From NCBI GenBank assembly GCA_027596945.1, contig JADGJH010000555.1, positions 1-16,052 of the forward strand: 16,052 bases of DNA. Reading direction: 5' to 3'. Both the position numbers and the translations under genes were made by a program. Positions within the stretch are counted from its first letter, which is position 1; every line of letters begins with the position of its first letter. Source of the DNA: Physocladia obscura (taxonomy: Eukaryota; Chytridiomycota; Chytridiomycetes; Chytridiales; Chytriomycetaceae). Below, piece after piece: positions 1 through 10,452 of the stretch. The notes beneath the pieces were generated by a model that saw nothing but the letters and a program-made list of their open reading frames with translations, did not search any database and had not been told where the DNA came from.

Positions 1-32
1 TTTTTTTTCTTTTTTTTTTCCGTAAATCTAAG
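1..32 (+). other. 3' end of a USP intron at the window edge
   Basis: An almost pure T tract (1-19) is followed by a short spacer and an AAG at 30-32, after which reading frame and USP homology begin. This fits the end of an intron whose upstream exons, including the catalytic-Cys exon, are outside the window. Confidence 0.55.
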
Positions 33-1675
33 AATCATGAACTATGCAGACTCGATCACAAACAGAAAGAGTCGACCATTATTCATCAAATTTTTGGAGG
101 ATATTTACAGTCTCGCATTGTTTGTTCTGTTTGCAAAGAACCATCTAGTACAGTTGAAGCTTGTTTGGATATCAGCTTGGAACTCAAAAACTGCAACAGC
201 GTAGAAAAAGCTTTGGCGAGGTTTACAAAATCAGAGCCTCTAAGTGGAGATAACAAATATCGATGCGCAAGGTAATTTTTTTTGTTTCTCACTCATGTTG
301 ACACTTGGAATAGGTGCAAAGCTCTAGTCAATGCTTCGAAACGAATGACGATATTAGAACCACCTAAAACTCTCGTACTTCAGTTTAAGCGTTTTGAGTT
401 CGGTAACTTCCAGCAATATGGTGGTGGAAAAATCAACAAAATGATGTCTTTCCCCGAAAAACTTGATTTGCAACCTTTTATATTCAAATCAAAGTCTAAA
501 GCAATATATAATCTCTATGGTGTTCTTGTTCACGCGGGCCATTCATGTAACTCTGGGCACTATTATTCTTACGTTAAAGCTCCAAACGGAATTTGGTATT
601 TGAAAAATGATTCTGAGGTTTGCTTCAGTTTCTTTTCACTTTTTGTTTATTTTATTATTTAGGTAAAACAAGTTAGTACAAGTAAAGTTTTGGAGCAAAA
701 TGCGTACATGTTGTTTTATACAGCACAACCGCCAGTAAGAGTGAACCCTACATAGTTATTGTGCGACTTCTTATAATTATTTTTGAAGATTTCAAGTAAA
801 CCCTTGCCTGAAACAGCCAGTAGGAATGCCGATTTTTGCAACACATCTGTTGAAAAAGCATCAATACCACAATCTTCTGCTTTGCTTGCTCAACCGGCAA
901 AAATACATGTTATTCCATTCAACCAATCCATCGTCCGCAATCCATCACTGATTCATAGTACCGATCATTGGAAGGTCTCTGCTACTAAGGAATCATCCGA
1001 AATTGCACCTGATGACGCGAAAAAAGAATCAGTCAAATCAAAGTCTAACGGGTTTATTCCGGTTACTGCTGCTCGAAAGCCTGAGAATGGCAATGTTAAG
1101 CTTTTTGTTGATCAACCAAAAAAATTTGATCAAAATGGGTATAAAGATCCTGTGATCACTATGGACAGTAAACCATTGAAAACAGAGTTTTCTGCCCAAG
1201 CAGCCACAGCAGGTCAGTATTCTATTGTTTTTGTTTTTATGTATCTGTTATATTAAAATTTTTGGAAGCCATCACTTCATGGGATATCGATGGTGCTGAC
1301 GATCTTCTGGACAAGCGCGATGCGTTAATGCAACAAGAAATTTCTTCTAACAAGTTAAAACGGCCAAGTTTGCACGATATAGAATATGACCAGGGAAAAA
1401 CTAAAAAGAAGAAGAACCTTGCAGAAGGTTTCAACAAAATTAATAGTGATAGGTTTGGTGGTGGTGAATTTAGGGGTGGATTTTCAAGTCGAGGAAAGTT
1501 TGATAAAGAACATTATCGAGCAAATGGCGGAAGGGGAGGATTTGGTGGTGGGAGTGGATGGCGGGGACGAGGCGGAGGTAAGGGTGGGTTCAATAGTAGA
1601 AGTGGAAGTGGAGGTAATTTTGGACGGGGTAGATGTGGATATGGGCGGGGAGGTTTTGGAAACAGGGGAAGATGA
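33..1675 (+). CDS. USP36/Ubp16-type ubiquitin carboxyl-terminal hydrolase, 5'-truncated, with C-terminal RGG tail
   Basis: Peptidase C19 deubiquitinase, which removes ubiquitin from substrates; USP36-type members act in the nucleolus (family knowledge). Exons read as 33-271, 314-617, 663-734, 789-1212 and 1269-1675, giving 481 visible residues in one frame. Visible residues 1-205 are the second half of the UCH domain: the IFGGYLQSR motif, zinc-binding pairs C31/C34 and C78/C81, LQFKRF, and the His box GHYYSYV with catalytic His at visible residue 162 and Asp at 179. The catalytic Cys box lies upstream of the window. A disordered linker follows, then a DIEYDQGKTKKKK motif resembling the basic C-terminal motif of USP36, and finally about 70 residues of Gly/Arg repeats ending at a TGA. 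The first visible exon follows a pyrimidine-rich tract ending in AAG. Family assignment is strong; the USP36 subfamily is likely. NUP155 starts 63 bp downstream on the same strand. Confidence 0.88.
1479..1672 (+). repeat. Gly/Arg (RGG-box) coding repeat at the C-terminus of the USP
   Basis: Purine-rich GGN/CGN codons encode repeated RGG, FGG and RGRGG units with interspersed Phe and Tyr, up to the stop codon. RGG boxes generally bind RNA and are targets of arginine methylation (family knowledge). The repetitive purine bias also opens the two shadow frames over this stretch, so the other ORFs here should not be read as genes. Confidence 0.85.
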
Positions 1676-1738
1676 ACTGGGAACCAACAACATTGTTTTG
1701 CTTTGGAAATTTTTTCAGAAAAGTGTGCTCAAAGCAAA

Positions 1739-3974
1739 ATGACGTTGGATCATGTTGCGCAAGCAGCAGCGTCTGCAGCCAAAGTGATTGATTCGAAGCT
1801 TACAACCGACAGGTAAAATGAACATTGTTGGCTTTTAGTTGCTTGAAGATTCCGAATTTTGCTTTTTATAGGAAACCAGACCTTGTTGAGTTGCTGCAGA
1901 GTACGCTTTTGTTTGTTTTGAACATCGAATTGTATCAGTTATTTATTTAACGCGCGCGCAATCAGAAAACGGAGAATATTTAACTTCAGGGGAGCCACTT
2001 CTCGAATTAGTCGAACGGGAACGCACCATTCCGCTTCCAGACGTTCTATACGAGCAGTATGACTGTATGTGCATTCTGTTTTCTGTCTGGATGAACGAAT
2101 ATTCAAATTAAGTAATCCCAGTCCTACAATGTCGATGCTTTCTTGGCCTATTTCCCGAAGTTCATCGTGCTTGGATTACTATTGACCATCAGCTGTTTCT
2201 ATGGAACTATGACTCTCCGTATGTTTCTTCTATCTCAACTTCAACTTTGCACGCATATTCAATCAATGTTTCGCCAGTGATGATTACGCAGTTTTTGATG
2301 ACCAAGACCAAGTTATTGTCAGTGTTGGATTGGTAAAACCGCCCCCCGGTAACATTTTTTAAAAAAAACCCCCAAAAAAAAAAAAAAAAAAAGAGAGAGA
2401 GAGAATAAAGAAAGTGTGTGGATGAGTGTATAATCGAGCGAAAGGAGTGAGACTTTAATTTGTATTCGCTCTTAATATTTATGAACAGGGGTGTTTTTGG
2501 ATGAAATTAATTATCTACTTGTTGTCGCAACACCAATTGAAATTATTCTTGTTGCTGTTGCCCATCAAGAAACAAATGGCGTCAGCTCTTTGAATCTATA
2601 CAGAACTGATATCACAATTGCATCGGATAATGTTTCCATGACATCTATTGTTGGATCGTCAAACGGTCGAATTTTCATGTGCGGTAGCAATGGGCGTTTA
2701 TATGAACTTCAATATCAGGTTTGCCATACTTTCGAAGAAAATTTCTGCTAATTCTCAAAATTTTAATAGGCAGATGACGGATGGTTTCAACGAAAGTGCA
2801 GAAAAATTGATTTATCTGTAGGATTTTCAATTTTTATTCCAGCAGCTATATTTAGTTCGAGTGACGGAGGTGAGCGGCAATTTTCGAAGACTCTTTTTCT
2901 CAAAGATTTACAATAGATCCGATACGTAAAATTATCATCGACCAAGCGCGGAACATTTTTTATTCACTTTCGGAGAGTTCACATATTGAAGTATATTTTG
3001 AAACGTTCTCCTTTCTTGCTGAAATAGCTGAACATCATACGCCAGCTCTACTACTTGGGAATTAATGGAACTGAATTCAAAAAGCTGTTTAAACAAGCGG
3101 AAATTTTTACAGAAGCTCAAAAATGGCTTGAAGCGTCAAATGTTTACCCACACCCGTACTTAGATCCAAGAAATTTTCAAATTATTTCAATACATATTAT
3201 TCCCGCGTCAGAATCGAATATTGTAAATTTGCTGGCCATTTCTTCTTCCGGTATTTCAATTTTTATCAAGCGTTTTTTTTTTTTTTGACCATTTTTTTTA
3301 AATATGTGTGTGTAGGTTATCGACTCTATTTCACGTGTTACAAAACTTCTTATAATCAAGAGAATGGCGATAAGCGAAATAACAAAGAGCCAAATTGCTT
3401 TCAGCTTTTTTTCGTGAGACCACCGCCACAAAACCAAAGAGATCGCTTCAGAATCCACGAATCGTGCTATTCGAATGGAACACTATTCGCTGCGAATGCC
3501 ATCAACGATGAATCCGATCATATAACTTGCTTTTCTTCAGAGGTTTGCACTTTTTTAACTTATTCTGAAAACTCTGTCGAATAATCCCGTGAAATAGAGA
3601 GTCTCATCAAAAGAGCTTTTTGGACAAGTAAGAATCGAAGGCAAAACTTGGTCCATCTGTGAAAGTATTGTTTTCAATAAGTCCGCTTCGTCCGCAGAGG
3701 ATTATATGATTGATGCTTCGTACATAAAGCGAAGTATCGTTCTCACAAATGCCGGTAAATTTCTTATTTCTCATTATTTTTGTTCGCAATTTTTTGTGCT
3801 GAACTTAGAACAGGTATTGTAATTTTTACAACGCGTCGTCCAATCGATACGCTGCTTGCCCTTCTTGGAAGCACATACTCTTCCGGAAATTGGCCTCCTG
3901 CGTTTGGATTGTTTCAGGCATGGTTTAAACCTGAAGATATTTGTGCAATGTGTCTGGCGATTATTTGCTCGTTA

Positions 3975-4032
<58 letters not shown>

Positions 4033-7000
4033 TAAATAAAATTTTGAATTTGTAACTATTGAACAGGAAAGGTACCCAGTTTTAGCTTTGCTTGGCCAAA
4101 ATTGGAATCATGTAAATTCTTTAACTTAAACAGAATACGCAAACTCAAATATAATCTCTTGGGCTCAGCGATTATACTTCGAAATTGGCGGCAAACCTTC
4201 TTTGAAACATGACAACGGACAGCAACGAATCATTGGTTTGTACAACATATCAAAATTAATTAAGTTCTTACTGTTTTCAGATAATGGGCCGCTGGGACGC
4301 CCACTGACCATGAACGAGTACATCTTAAGTGGAAGACATGAAGGACTGTCTTTATATCTTTCCAGACTCTTGGCACCGTTATGGAAACTTCCTTTGGTTA
4401 AAAAGTTATCATCGCCAAAAGGTACTCTTGACTGGAAATGTTCGCAAATTGTCCTGGGGACAATTTTGGAGTCTCTTTCAGTCGTCAACAAGCTTTTGGA
4501 CGAGTTGAGTTGCTTTTTTGTGAAACTCATTGTGTACTGATAGTTTTTCATTCAAAGTACACTGATGCTAACTAGTGCGCCGAATCCGAATGAAATTGAT
4601 TACTCAACAATTGGAACTTCTCAAAATTTCGGCGAAAAAGAAGCATGGCAGGAAGAAAAGCTATCGATGCGTAACCTTCATGCCCTTATCAAAAAAACGA
4701 TTGAAGGAATATCCTTTGTTATACTTTTAAGAGATTATAAATTCTTAACTTTGTCTGACAGGTAATAATTTTTCGACATATCTATTTTTCTCACTTTTTC
4801 TTTTCATTTTCAAGTTTGGAAGAGAGACTGGTCAAATATCTGGTTGAAGAGTCGTTTGAATCGCTGGTGACTTTGAATATTGGACGTGAAATTGGGAAAG
4901 AAATCTTCACGAAGATCATTCAAGTTAATATAAACAGAGGTTCGAGTGTAAGTGTAGTGCTTTTCTAGTATTTTAGTATTTATTCTTTTGTTGACGATTT
5001 CTGATTTAAGGTGTCTGAAATTTGCGAGTTGGCGCAAGCGAAATGTCCGACGTTCTGTTGTGTCGAAGATGTCGTGCTATATAAAGGCATGGAATGTTTG
5101 AACAAAGCAAAAATTGAAGACGGGCAAATTGGCCGCGCCTTACTTTCCGAATCTCTCAAGTTTGATTTTGCCCACAGAAATGACACTTTTTTTAACTCTT
5201 AATCTAGCTTATTCTTGAATATCCTTCAAACACTTACGTTTGAAAAGATTTCTGACCTTGTTGATTCGTACAACAGTGCATTTGCCTATCAAGGTTTATT
5301 TTTATTTTGTCTCTTAATTCATTTTTTAAATTATTCAACATTAGATGCCATCACACTGACATTATCTTTTGCTCAATCTGAGGATTTAAACTCGGGTGGT
5401 TTGTCTTATTTTGTTGACGGCCAACCTCCAAATGTAATTGACATACTTAGTAGTTGACAGATATATGCACATGTATTGATTTGGTTTTTTACTAGGATTA
5501 TCGAGAAACTTTGTTTGCAAAACGGCAAAAATGTTACCAATTGGTGAAGACGCTCATTATGTCTGTTAAACTACCTGACTCGGAAGATGCAGTGGATACA
5601 AGAGCAGTGGACCAATATCGTGCAGAGCTTGTTAATTTCGGTCTTGGCTTTGCTGACAAACTTTTTCATTTTTTTGTCTTCGATTGGTTTATGACAGATT
5701 CTTTGAATGACCGCTTACTGGAGGTTCGGCTAAACTATTTATGCATATTTACTTCACTGATTATGAAAACAGTTGAATTCGGACTATTTAGAAGACTTTT
5801 TGGCTATGGAGCCAATCGCTTATGAAAGGATTGAGCTTTTATGGAAGTTTTATGTAAGGAAGGAAGCATTTGTTAAAGCTGCTCATGTTTTATGCGCAAT
5901 GGCAGTTTCAAAGTATGGTGTTGTTTTTCAAATTATTCTTCTCTGAAAATTTTGGGAAAAAAAAAAGACAGTATCAAATTCCCTTCATTCAAAGATTGGA
6001 GCTTTTGCAACTTGCAGTAGCTAATGCCAAAAGTGCAAGTGTAACAGTTCTTGACCACGACTTTTTCCGCGATCTGGAAGATAAAAGAGATGTTAGTGCA
6101 TTCTTGAAAGCAAACATGAACTGATGCTGTGCAATAATTTTTAGGTTGCTCTAATTCAAATGGAAATTGTAACTGCTGTGTCAAAGCTTGGATTGAATTC
6201 TGGTCTTTCGGCTGATGATATGCTGTTTGATTCCCTGTTAAGCATCTCGGATCTTTTCACTCATTACGCAAGACCGCTTAATTTTCATGAAATTTGTCTA
6301 CTTATCTTTCACACTGCGGAATATAAAGATCCGCATCTTGTTTCACAGACTTGGGTGAAGTTGATTAAAGAAGGTGGGCGGATTAATTTTATGGAATCTT
6401 TGCTTATATTACTTTGTTGTTTGTTTTAGTTGTTGATTCTACAACAATTCCGGAGAGTGAAAAGCTTGTGGTTTTGGAAGAAAAAGTCAAAAGTTTAGGA
6501 ATACGATACGGAGCTGACGAAAATATTTTCCCACTTGGTCGGTTCATTTTACATTTCACTTGATAATCACTCATATTGCGTACAATATAGTATTTTTATG
6601 CGGATATTTAGAAACAACGTTCTATCAAATACCATCTTTACGCACATCGGCTGGGGGGGATGGACCCAGCGGAAGTGTTATTTGGGTAATTCGTGTGATG
6701 CGGACAATAGGAATATCTTTCAACAAATTGTTCGAGATTTATTATGAAATGTTTGAAGCGAAGGTTTTGTTTCTTCCGTCGCTTCTTTTTTTTAGATTGC
6801 ACACTCTCCTGCATGATTTTATTGAATTTTTTTTTAGAGTTCGCCTTGGAACACAAATCCTGGAACACAATTTATTATCGCGAGACTGTGCCATTTAATT
6901 ACACAATGGTGCAAATCTGTTGAAACATCGCTTGCCGAAAGGTTATATTTCTTCAAATTCTCTTCTGTCTTTGTTTTTTAAAAAAAGAAGTACAAACAGA

Positions 7001-7144
7001 ACTCGATTTCCGGCCAAAAATGTTGATGATGCATTATCAAAACTGTTGCTTGATTCTGCCGGGGGGGAAGGAGTTGGAAGAAATGGAGGGCAGGTTAAGG
7101 AGCTGAAAGATTTGCAAGACAAAGTGCGCCGATCATTTTTGTGA
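1739..7144 (+). CDS. NUP155: Nucleoporin Nup155/Nup170, nuclear pore inner-ring scaffold
   Basis: Complete gene of 28 coding exons, 1253 aa: 1739-1812, 1872-1900, 1966-2064, 2122-2218, 2278-2348, 2489-2718, 2770-2869, 2917-2990, 3046-3250, 3316-3542, 3598-3754, 3814-3970, 4067-4071, 4134-4235, 4281-4503, 4558-4761, 4815-4947, 5011-5159, 5208-5293, 5345-5433, 5496-5723, 5773-5904, 5972-6091, 6145-6373, 6430-6537, 6591-6763, 6838-6941, 6988-7144. All introns are GT-AG and the 3762-nt sum is in frame. The N-terminal beta-propeller shows family motifs (RAWITIDHQLFLWNYD; LLVVATPIEI; GRIFMCGSNGRLYELQYQ; IVIFTTRRPIDTL). The C-terminal alpha-solenoid shows ILSGRHEGLSLYLSRLL, RIELLWKFYVRKEAF, IPFIQRLELL and WVIRVMRTIGI. 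The protein bridges membrane and inner-ring Nups (family knowledge). It is somewhat shorter than human Nup155 (about 1390 aa). Ambiguities: acceptor 4558 versus 4576, and 6988 versus 6991; both choices keep frame. Confidence 0.93.
2349..2488 (+). repeat. Longest intron of the window (140 nt), with T-run, A-runs and (GA)n
   Basis: GT-AG intron of NUP155 containing a T run, an A run, a C run, about 20 A residues and then GAGAGAGA. It is joined in frame (VKPPPG to VFLDEINY). No snoRNA boxes or other embedded gene could be seen. Confidence 0.85.
3979..4025 (+). repeat. (CT)n microsatellite inside a NUP155 intron
   Basis: About 23 CT dinucleotides lie in the 96-nt intron 3971-4066, immediately after the donor and upstream of the acceptor of the 5-nt microexon. 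It makes the intron almost entirely pyrimidine. Confidence 0.97.
4067..4071 (+). other. NUP155: Predicted 5-nt internal microexon of NUP155
   Basis: The exon before it ends in phase 2 at 3970 (codon start TC) at a GTTAGT donor. The exon after it starts at 4134 (AATACGC) in a frame that needs one base. Direct joining shifts the frame and soon meets a stop. Inserting GAAAG between acceptor GAACAG (4061-4066) and donor GTACCC (4072) gives S-K-E, linking CLAIICS to YANSNIISWAQRLYFEIGG. The spacing from the conserved CS to the Trp then equals that of human Nup155 as I remember it (10 residues). The flanking introns would be 96 and 62 nt. An assembly indel is the main alternative. Confidence 0.72.
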
Positions 7145-7236
7145 AAGAAAAAAGAGAGAGATGATTTTTCTTTTTCTTTTTTATTTTTATTTATTCCTTG
7201 CTAGTTGAAGGCGCAGCATTTTCTTCAACAAACTGA

Positions 7237-10200
7237 ATGGCTCCACGACGAAAGAAAGATGAACAGGGCCGAGGCAGTGCGGCATCCGAGAATGCTATTG
7301 GGAGCGGGAATAGGGCAAGTATACGGAAGGATGTTGGCCTACGAAGTAGCGGAGAGCGGCGTGTGGCACCGATTGCAACAGCAATAACATCAGCAAATAA
7401 ACCAGGTGAAACAAGGCGTAGCCATGGTCGGAGCGGCAGTAATGGCAGCGAAGCTGTTAAGAACAGCGGAACCAAGAATAAGAGACAAGCACAGGAACAG
7501 CAAAAGCAACAACAAGCAGTACAGCAGCAGCAACAACGAATTCACGAACAGTGCTTTGGCGATGGATCATTGTTATCTGTTGAAGGGGACAAAGACGTAA
7601 TCCGTAATGATCGTTCATCCGTTGAGAAATCAAACAGCAGGAGCTACAATGATACAACTGCGGTGTCGACAGCAATAACGGTTGCGAGAGTATCAACATC
7701 CAGTACTTTATCAACACGAACCAAGCTCAATCCAAAAGTCGACACCAACAAAGTCATAGTCGACTCGAAGAACTCAGAAGTGGGTTCAGACTTGGACTCT
7801 GGTGAGACTGACGAAGAGCACGAAAAACAGCAACAACAATCGGATCAGACAAGCAAGAGCAAACATTCGGCCAGAAGTTACAGTCGCAGTCGCAGTGCTA
7901 GCACCAGCACCAGCACCAGTAGTCTAAGCAATTGCAGTGTATCGCCATCACCATCACCATCTCCATCTTCACCTGCTGTTGATACAGCTAATTCGACATT
8001 CTCTCCGACGCTTGCTCAGGCAGAAATAAAGTGTATTGCTGGCAGCAACAGCAATGATGATGGCAGTGTGCGGGAAATTGTCAGAATTGACAGCGGTAGC
8101 GACACTGAAAATTTAAACGGCATCACAGTCAACAACAGCGACAGCTTCGACGAAGAAGATGCGAATGAGGCGAATAATGAAACAGGAGAAGAAGAAGAAG
8201 AAGAAGACTTGACTGATCTTGATAATCTAGATGATGATGATAACACCGACAGTATTATCCTACGCATGTTACCTGTCAACTCTATCACAAGTAGAGTTGT
8301 TTCGTCTTCATCTTGTTCGTTGTCATCCTCTTCAGTTATATCAACTTCAAATTCCAATACCCACGGCATTGCAAAGCACACCGCCAGCATTCATATACAT
8401 GGCAATAATTCTTTTGTCAATGCAACCTCACAAAAGACAATTATATCACCTACAAATGCTACTTCGAAATCCGGTACAACTTTTTGTCTTCAGCTGTTAA
8501 AGGCAGTTTTCCGTTACTTATTCTTTCATTTTTTTAGAAATTAGCAGTATAAATCTGGTATCCACAGTTCTTGATTCTTTTAGTGATGGAATTTTCAATG
8601 GCAGCAATATCACTGGCAAAAATTCCAGCAAACGACCTGGAATTACTATAAACGGCTATCATCGTGGAATTTTTCAAAGCCAGGATGAAGAAGACGAAGA
8701 AGATGACGAAGATAACACTAACTTGGATGAGGACGAAAATAATGGCACTGGCGATGACAGCAATGCCGAAGAAATAGATGACAGCAACGATGAAAACGGG
8801 GACAACAAAATTATCGAGGCCGATGAAGATAGTGTAACAGGAAAAATCGCCAGGGCTTCTGGAATTAGTTTCGAATATCAACTATTTACAAACAATCAAA
8901 AAACGCAAATAAATATATCCGAAAATAATCATCTGCAGCAGCAACAGGAACATCAACAACCGCAGGATAATCACTACCAATCTATCAGCAAAAATAACCT
9001 CAAACTTCATTCAAATAGCAAAAAAGATAATGAAGTCATCATGTTGCATAATGAGCAAGATGTATCAGATAGCAGTTTGGATCTTTTGGATCCTTCACGT
9101 GTTCCAGAAACAAACAAAGACTCTTCAGAAGACGCCGCCTCTGTAATGGGAGATGATTTTTATCCGACTGGTGCCAATAAAGATATGGATGAGCAAGGTA
9201 TTTTTCTCATTAACGCTGACGTTGAGTGATACTTTTATACCAGAAAAAATAAGGAAACAAGCAATGAAAGCTCTCATTGAAATTGAAGAGGAGCTTAAGT
9301 TATTTAAAGACAGGTTTGTGTTATTAATGCTTTTTCAATTATTTTTAAGAAAAAATAACAGATACTATCTTGAAAAGTCACGAGAAATTGACGTGGAAAT
9401 AAAAACCGTTCATAACGGAACAAATTCAAAAATAGCAACGCTTGCAGACGATATTGAACGACGAAAGCTGGAATTCGAAAAGTATGCAGTTGAACGGTTA
9501 AGAGTTGTTGAAGAACAGTTTACCAAAGAATATGACGCCGCAGTTGAGATTGCTAATTTGGAATTTGTGGTTCGTGGATTCTTACTCTCACCTTTTCATC
9601 ACACACACACACACACACCGACTCTCGCAGTTCTCGCTTTTCCCTTATTGAATAAATTTTTGCAAATCTGACGCGATTTTTTAGAGGAAAAAATCCGAAG
9701 CAAGAAGTCAACTCATGGAAGAGGCTGTAAAAAATTGCTCATTACTCACTGAAGAAATGCGGCGGTATCATATGCCTCGTAAGCTATATTTTGTTGGAAT
9801 TTTCCTTAATTTGATTTTGGTAGTGATTCAAATATTTTTTAGATCGAGATCGCAGTGTATCAAACAAACGAAGGAAAACCAGACGAGCAGATTGGGTCGA
9901 CTGGAAAAGCTTAATAGAAGATGACGACTATTTCGATGATTTTGCCGCAACAGCCACAACAATTATTACAGCTCCAATATTGGTTCCCAGAGCTGTGTCT
10001 TCGACGTTAAGTTTGTCGACTGTGATAGTGAAAACGCCGCCAACAGAACCTTTACCGTCAATGGCTGGTCTTTTCACAGCTGTGGCAAACAGACAGTCAG
10101 CAATCTCAATTAACCCTGCGTCTATTGCAGTGACTAAAACCACATTAGTTAATGTTCTATCAGAAACCAGACGGCGGCGAAGGTTTTTTCCATCTGCGTT

Positions 10201-10276
10201 TGTAAATGGCTTGTCAACTCCGAGAATTGAAGAAGATCTTGAGTTGTTGGGAACTATTTTTCCGAGTAAATTTTAA
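7237..10276 (+). CDS. Sds3/BRMS1-family protein (Sin3-Rpd3 histone deacetylase corepressor component)
   Basis: Exons 7237-8473, 8538-9197, 9244-9313, 9362-9566, 9685-9778 and 9843-10276 give 899 aa (2700 nt, exact). Residues 1-632 are low complexity: a basic start (MAPRRKK), poly-Gln, Ser/Thr runs, SPSPSPSP, and several Glu/Asp tracts. Residues about 633-755 form a charged coiled coil that fits the Sds3 domain: IEEELKLFKDRYYLEKSREI, then NGTNSKIATLADDIERRKL in the place of the family's GTHPE...LxxLExxR segment. A basic KRRKTRR patch, an acidic stretch and a C-terminal RIEEDLELLG, as in Sds3 C-termini, follow. Sds3 proteins hold Sin3-HDAC complexes together on chromatin (family knowledge). The protein is far longer than typical Sds3 (about 300-500 aa). 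The ATG follows a T-rich stretch ending CTAG. Family call is by pattern; the coiled coil alone would be weaker evidence. Confidence 0.68.
7495..7545 (+). repeat. CAG/CAA polyglutamine-coding repeat
   Basis: An imperfect run of CAG and CAA codons encodes Gln-rich sequence in the disordered N-terminus of the Sds3-like protein. Further shorter CAG/CAA runs lie near 7829-7840 and 8934-8965. Confidence 0.9.
9600..9619 (+). repeat. (CA)n microsatellite in an intron of the Sds3-like gene
   Basis: About ten CA units inside the 118-nt intron 9567-9684. The surrounding intron is T-rich and ends TTTTTTAG. Joining 9566 to 9685 continues the coiled coil in frame. Confidence 0.95.
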
Positions 10277-10452
10277 CTATGATTTACAGTTGTAAGGGTG
10301 AAAATTTTAATGAAAAATTGACAAAAGTTTTTTTGAACTTTGTAAATCAGAGTGGTTCGCAAAACACATCATTAGATCAATCAAAGTGATAAATCGTTAA
10401 AATTTTCGAAAAACAGAGGTTATTTCATTGAAAACGCATTATTGCCTTGATC
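10277..10452. other. Convergent intergenic spacer between the Sds3-like gene and the oxygenase gene
   Basis: AT-rich 176-bp spacer between two stop codons facing each other. It must hold both 3' UTRs. No clear AATAAA on the + strand and no RNA gene or repeat could be recognised. Confidence 0.6.

Noticed and set aside
1386..1742. Long overlapping frames on both strands over the RGG tail region
   Set aside because: They are shadows created by the purine-biased GGN repeat; the frame continuing the USP36-like domain and its basic motif is the coding one.
2349..2488. Possible snoRNA or other RNA gene in the longest intron
   Set aside because: No C/D or H/ACA box arrangement could be found; the extra length comes from A and GA runs.
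4202..4551. Open frames on both strands over a NUP155 exon
   Set aside because: The + frame carries the conserved ILSGRHEGLSLYLSRLL solenoid motif; its opening part before 4281 is intron, and the minus frame matches nothing recognisable.
4558..4575. Alternative acceptor CTAG at 4575 for the NUP155 exon starting at 4558
   Set aside because: It also keeps frame, removing six residues, and cannot be excluded; the earlier AAAG site was kept only as the default, so this is left as an ambiguity.
6793..6837. Extra small NUP155 exon after the acceptor-like TTTTTTTTTAG near 6795
   Set aside because: Joining 6763 directly to 6838 keeps the frame and gives AKSSPWNTNPGTQF, which fits the family spacing; the extra segment is not needed.
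8016..8390. Ser/Leu-rich minus-strand frame opposite the Sds3-like gene
   Set aside because: It is the complement of Asp/Glu and Ser codon repeats, which removes stop codons by composition alone.
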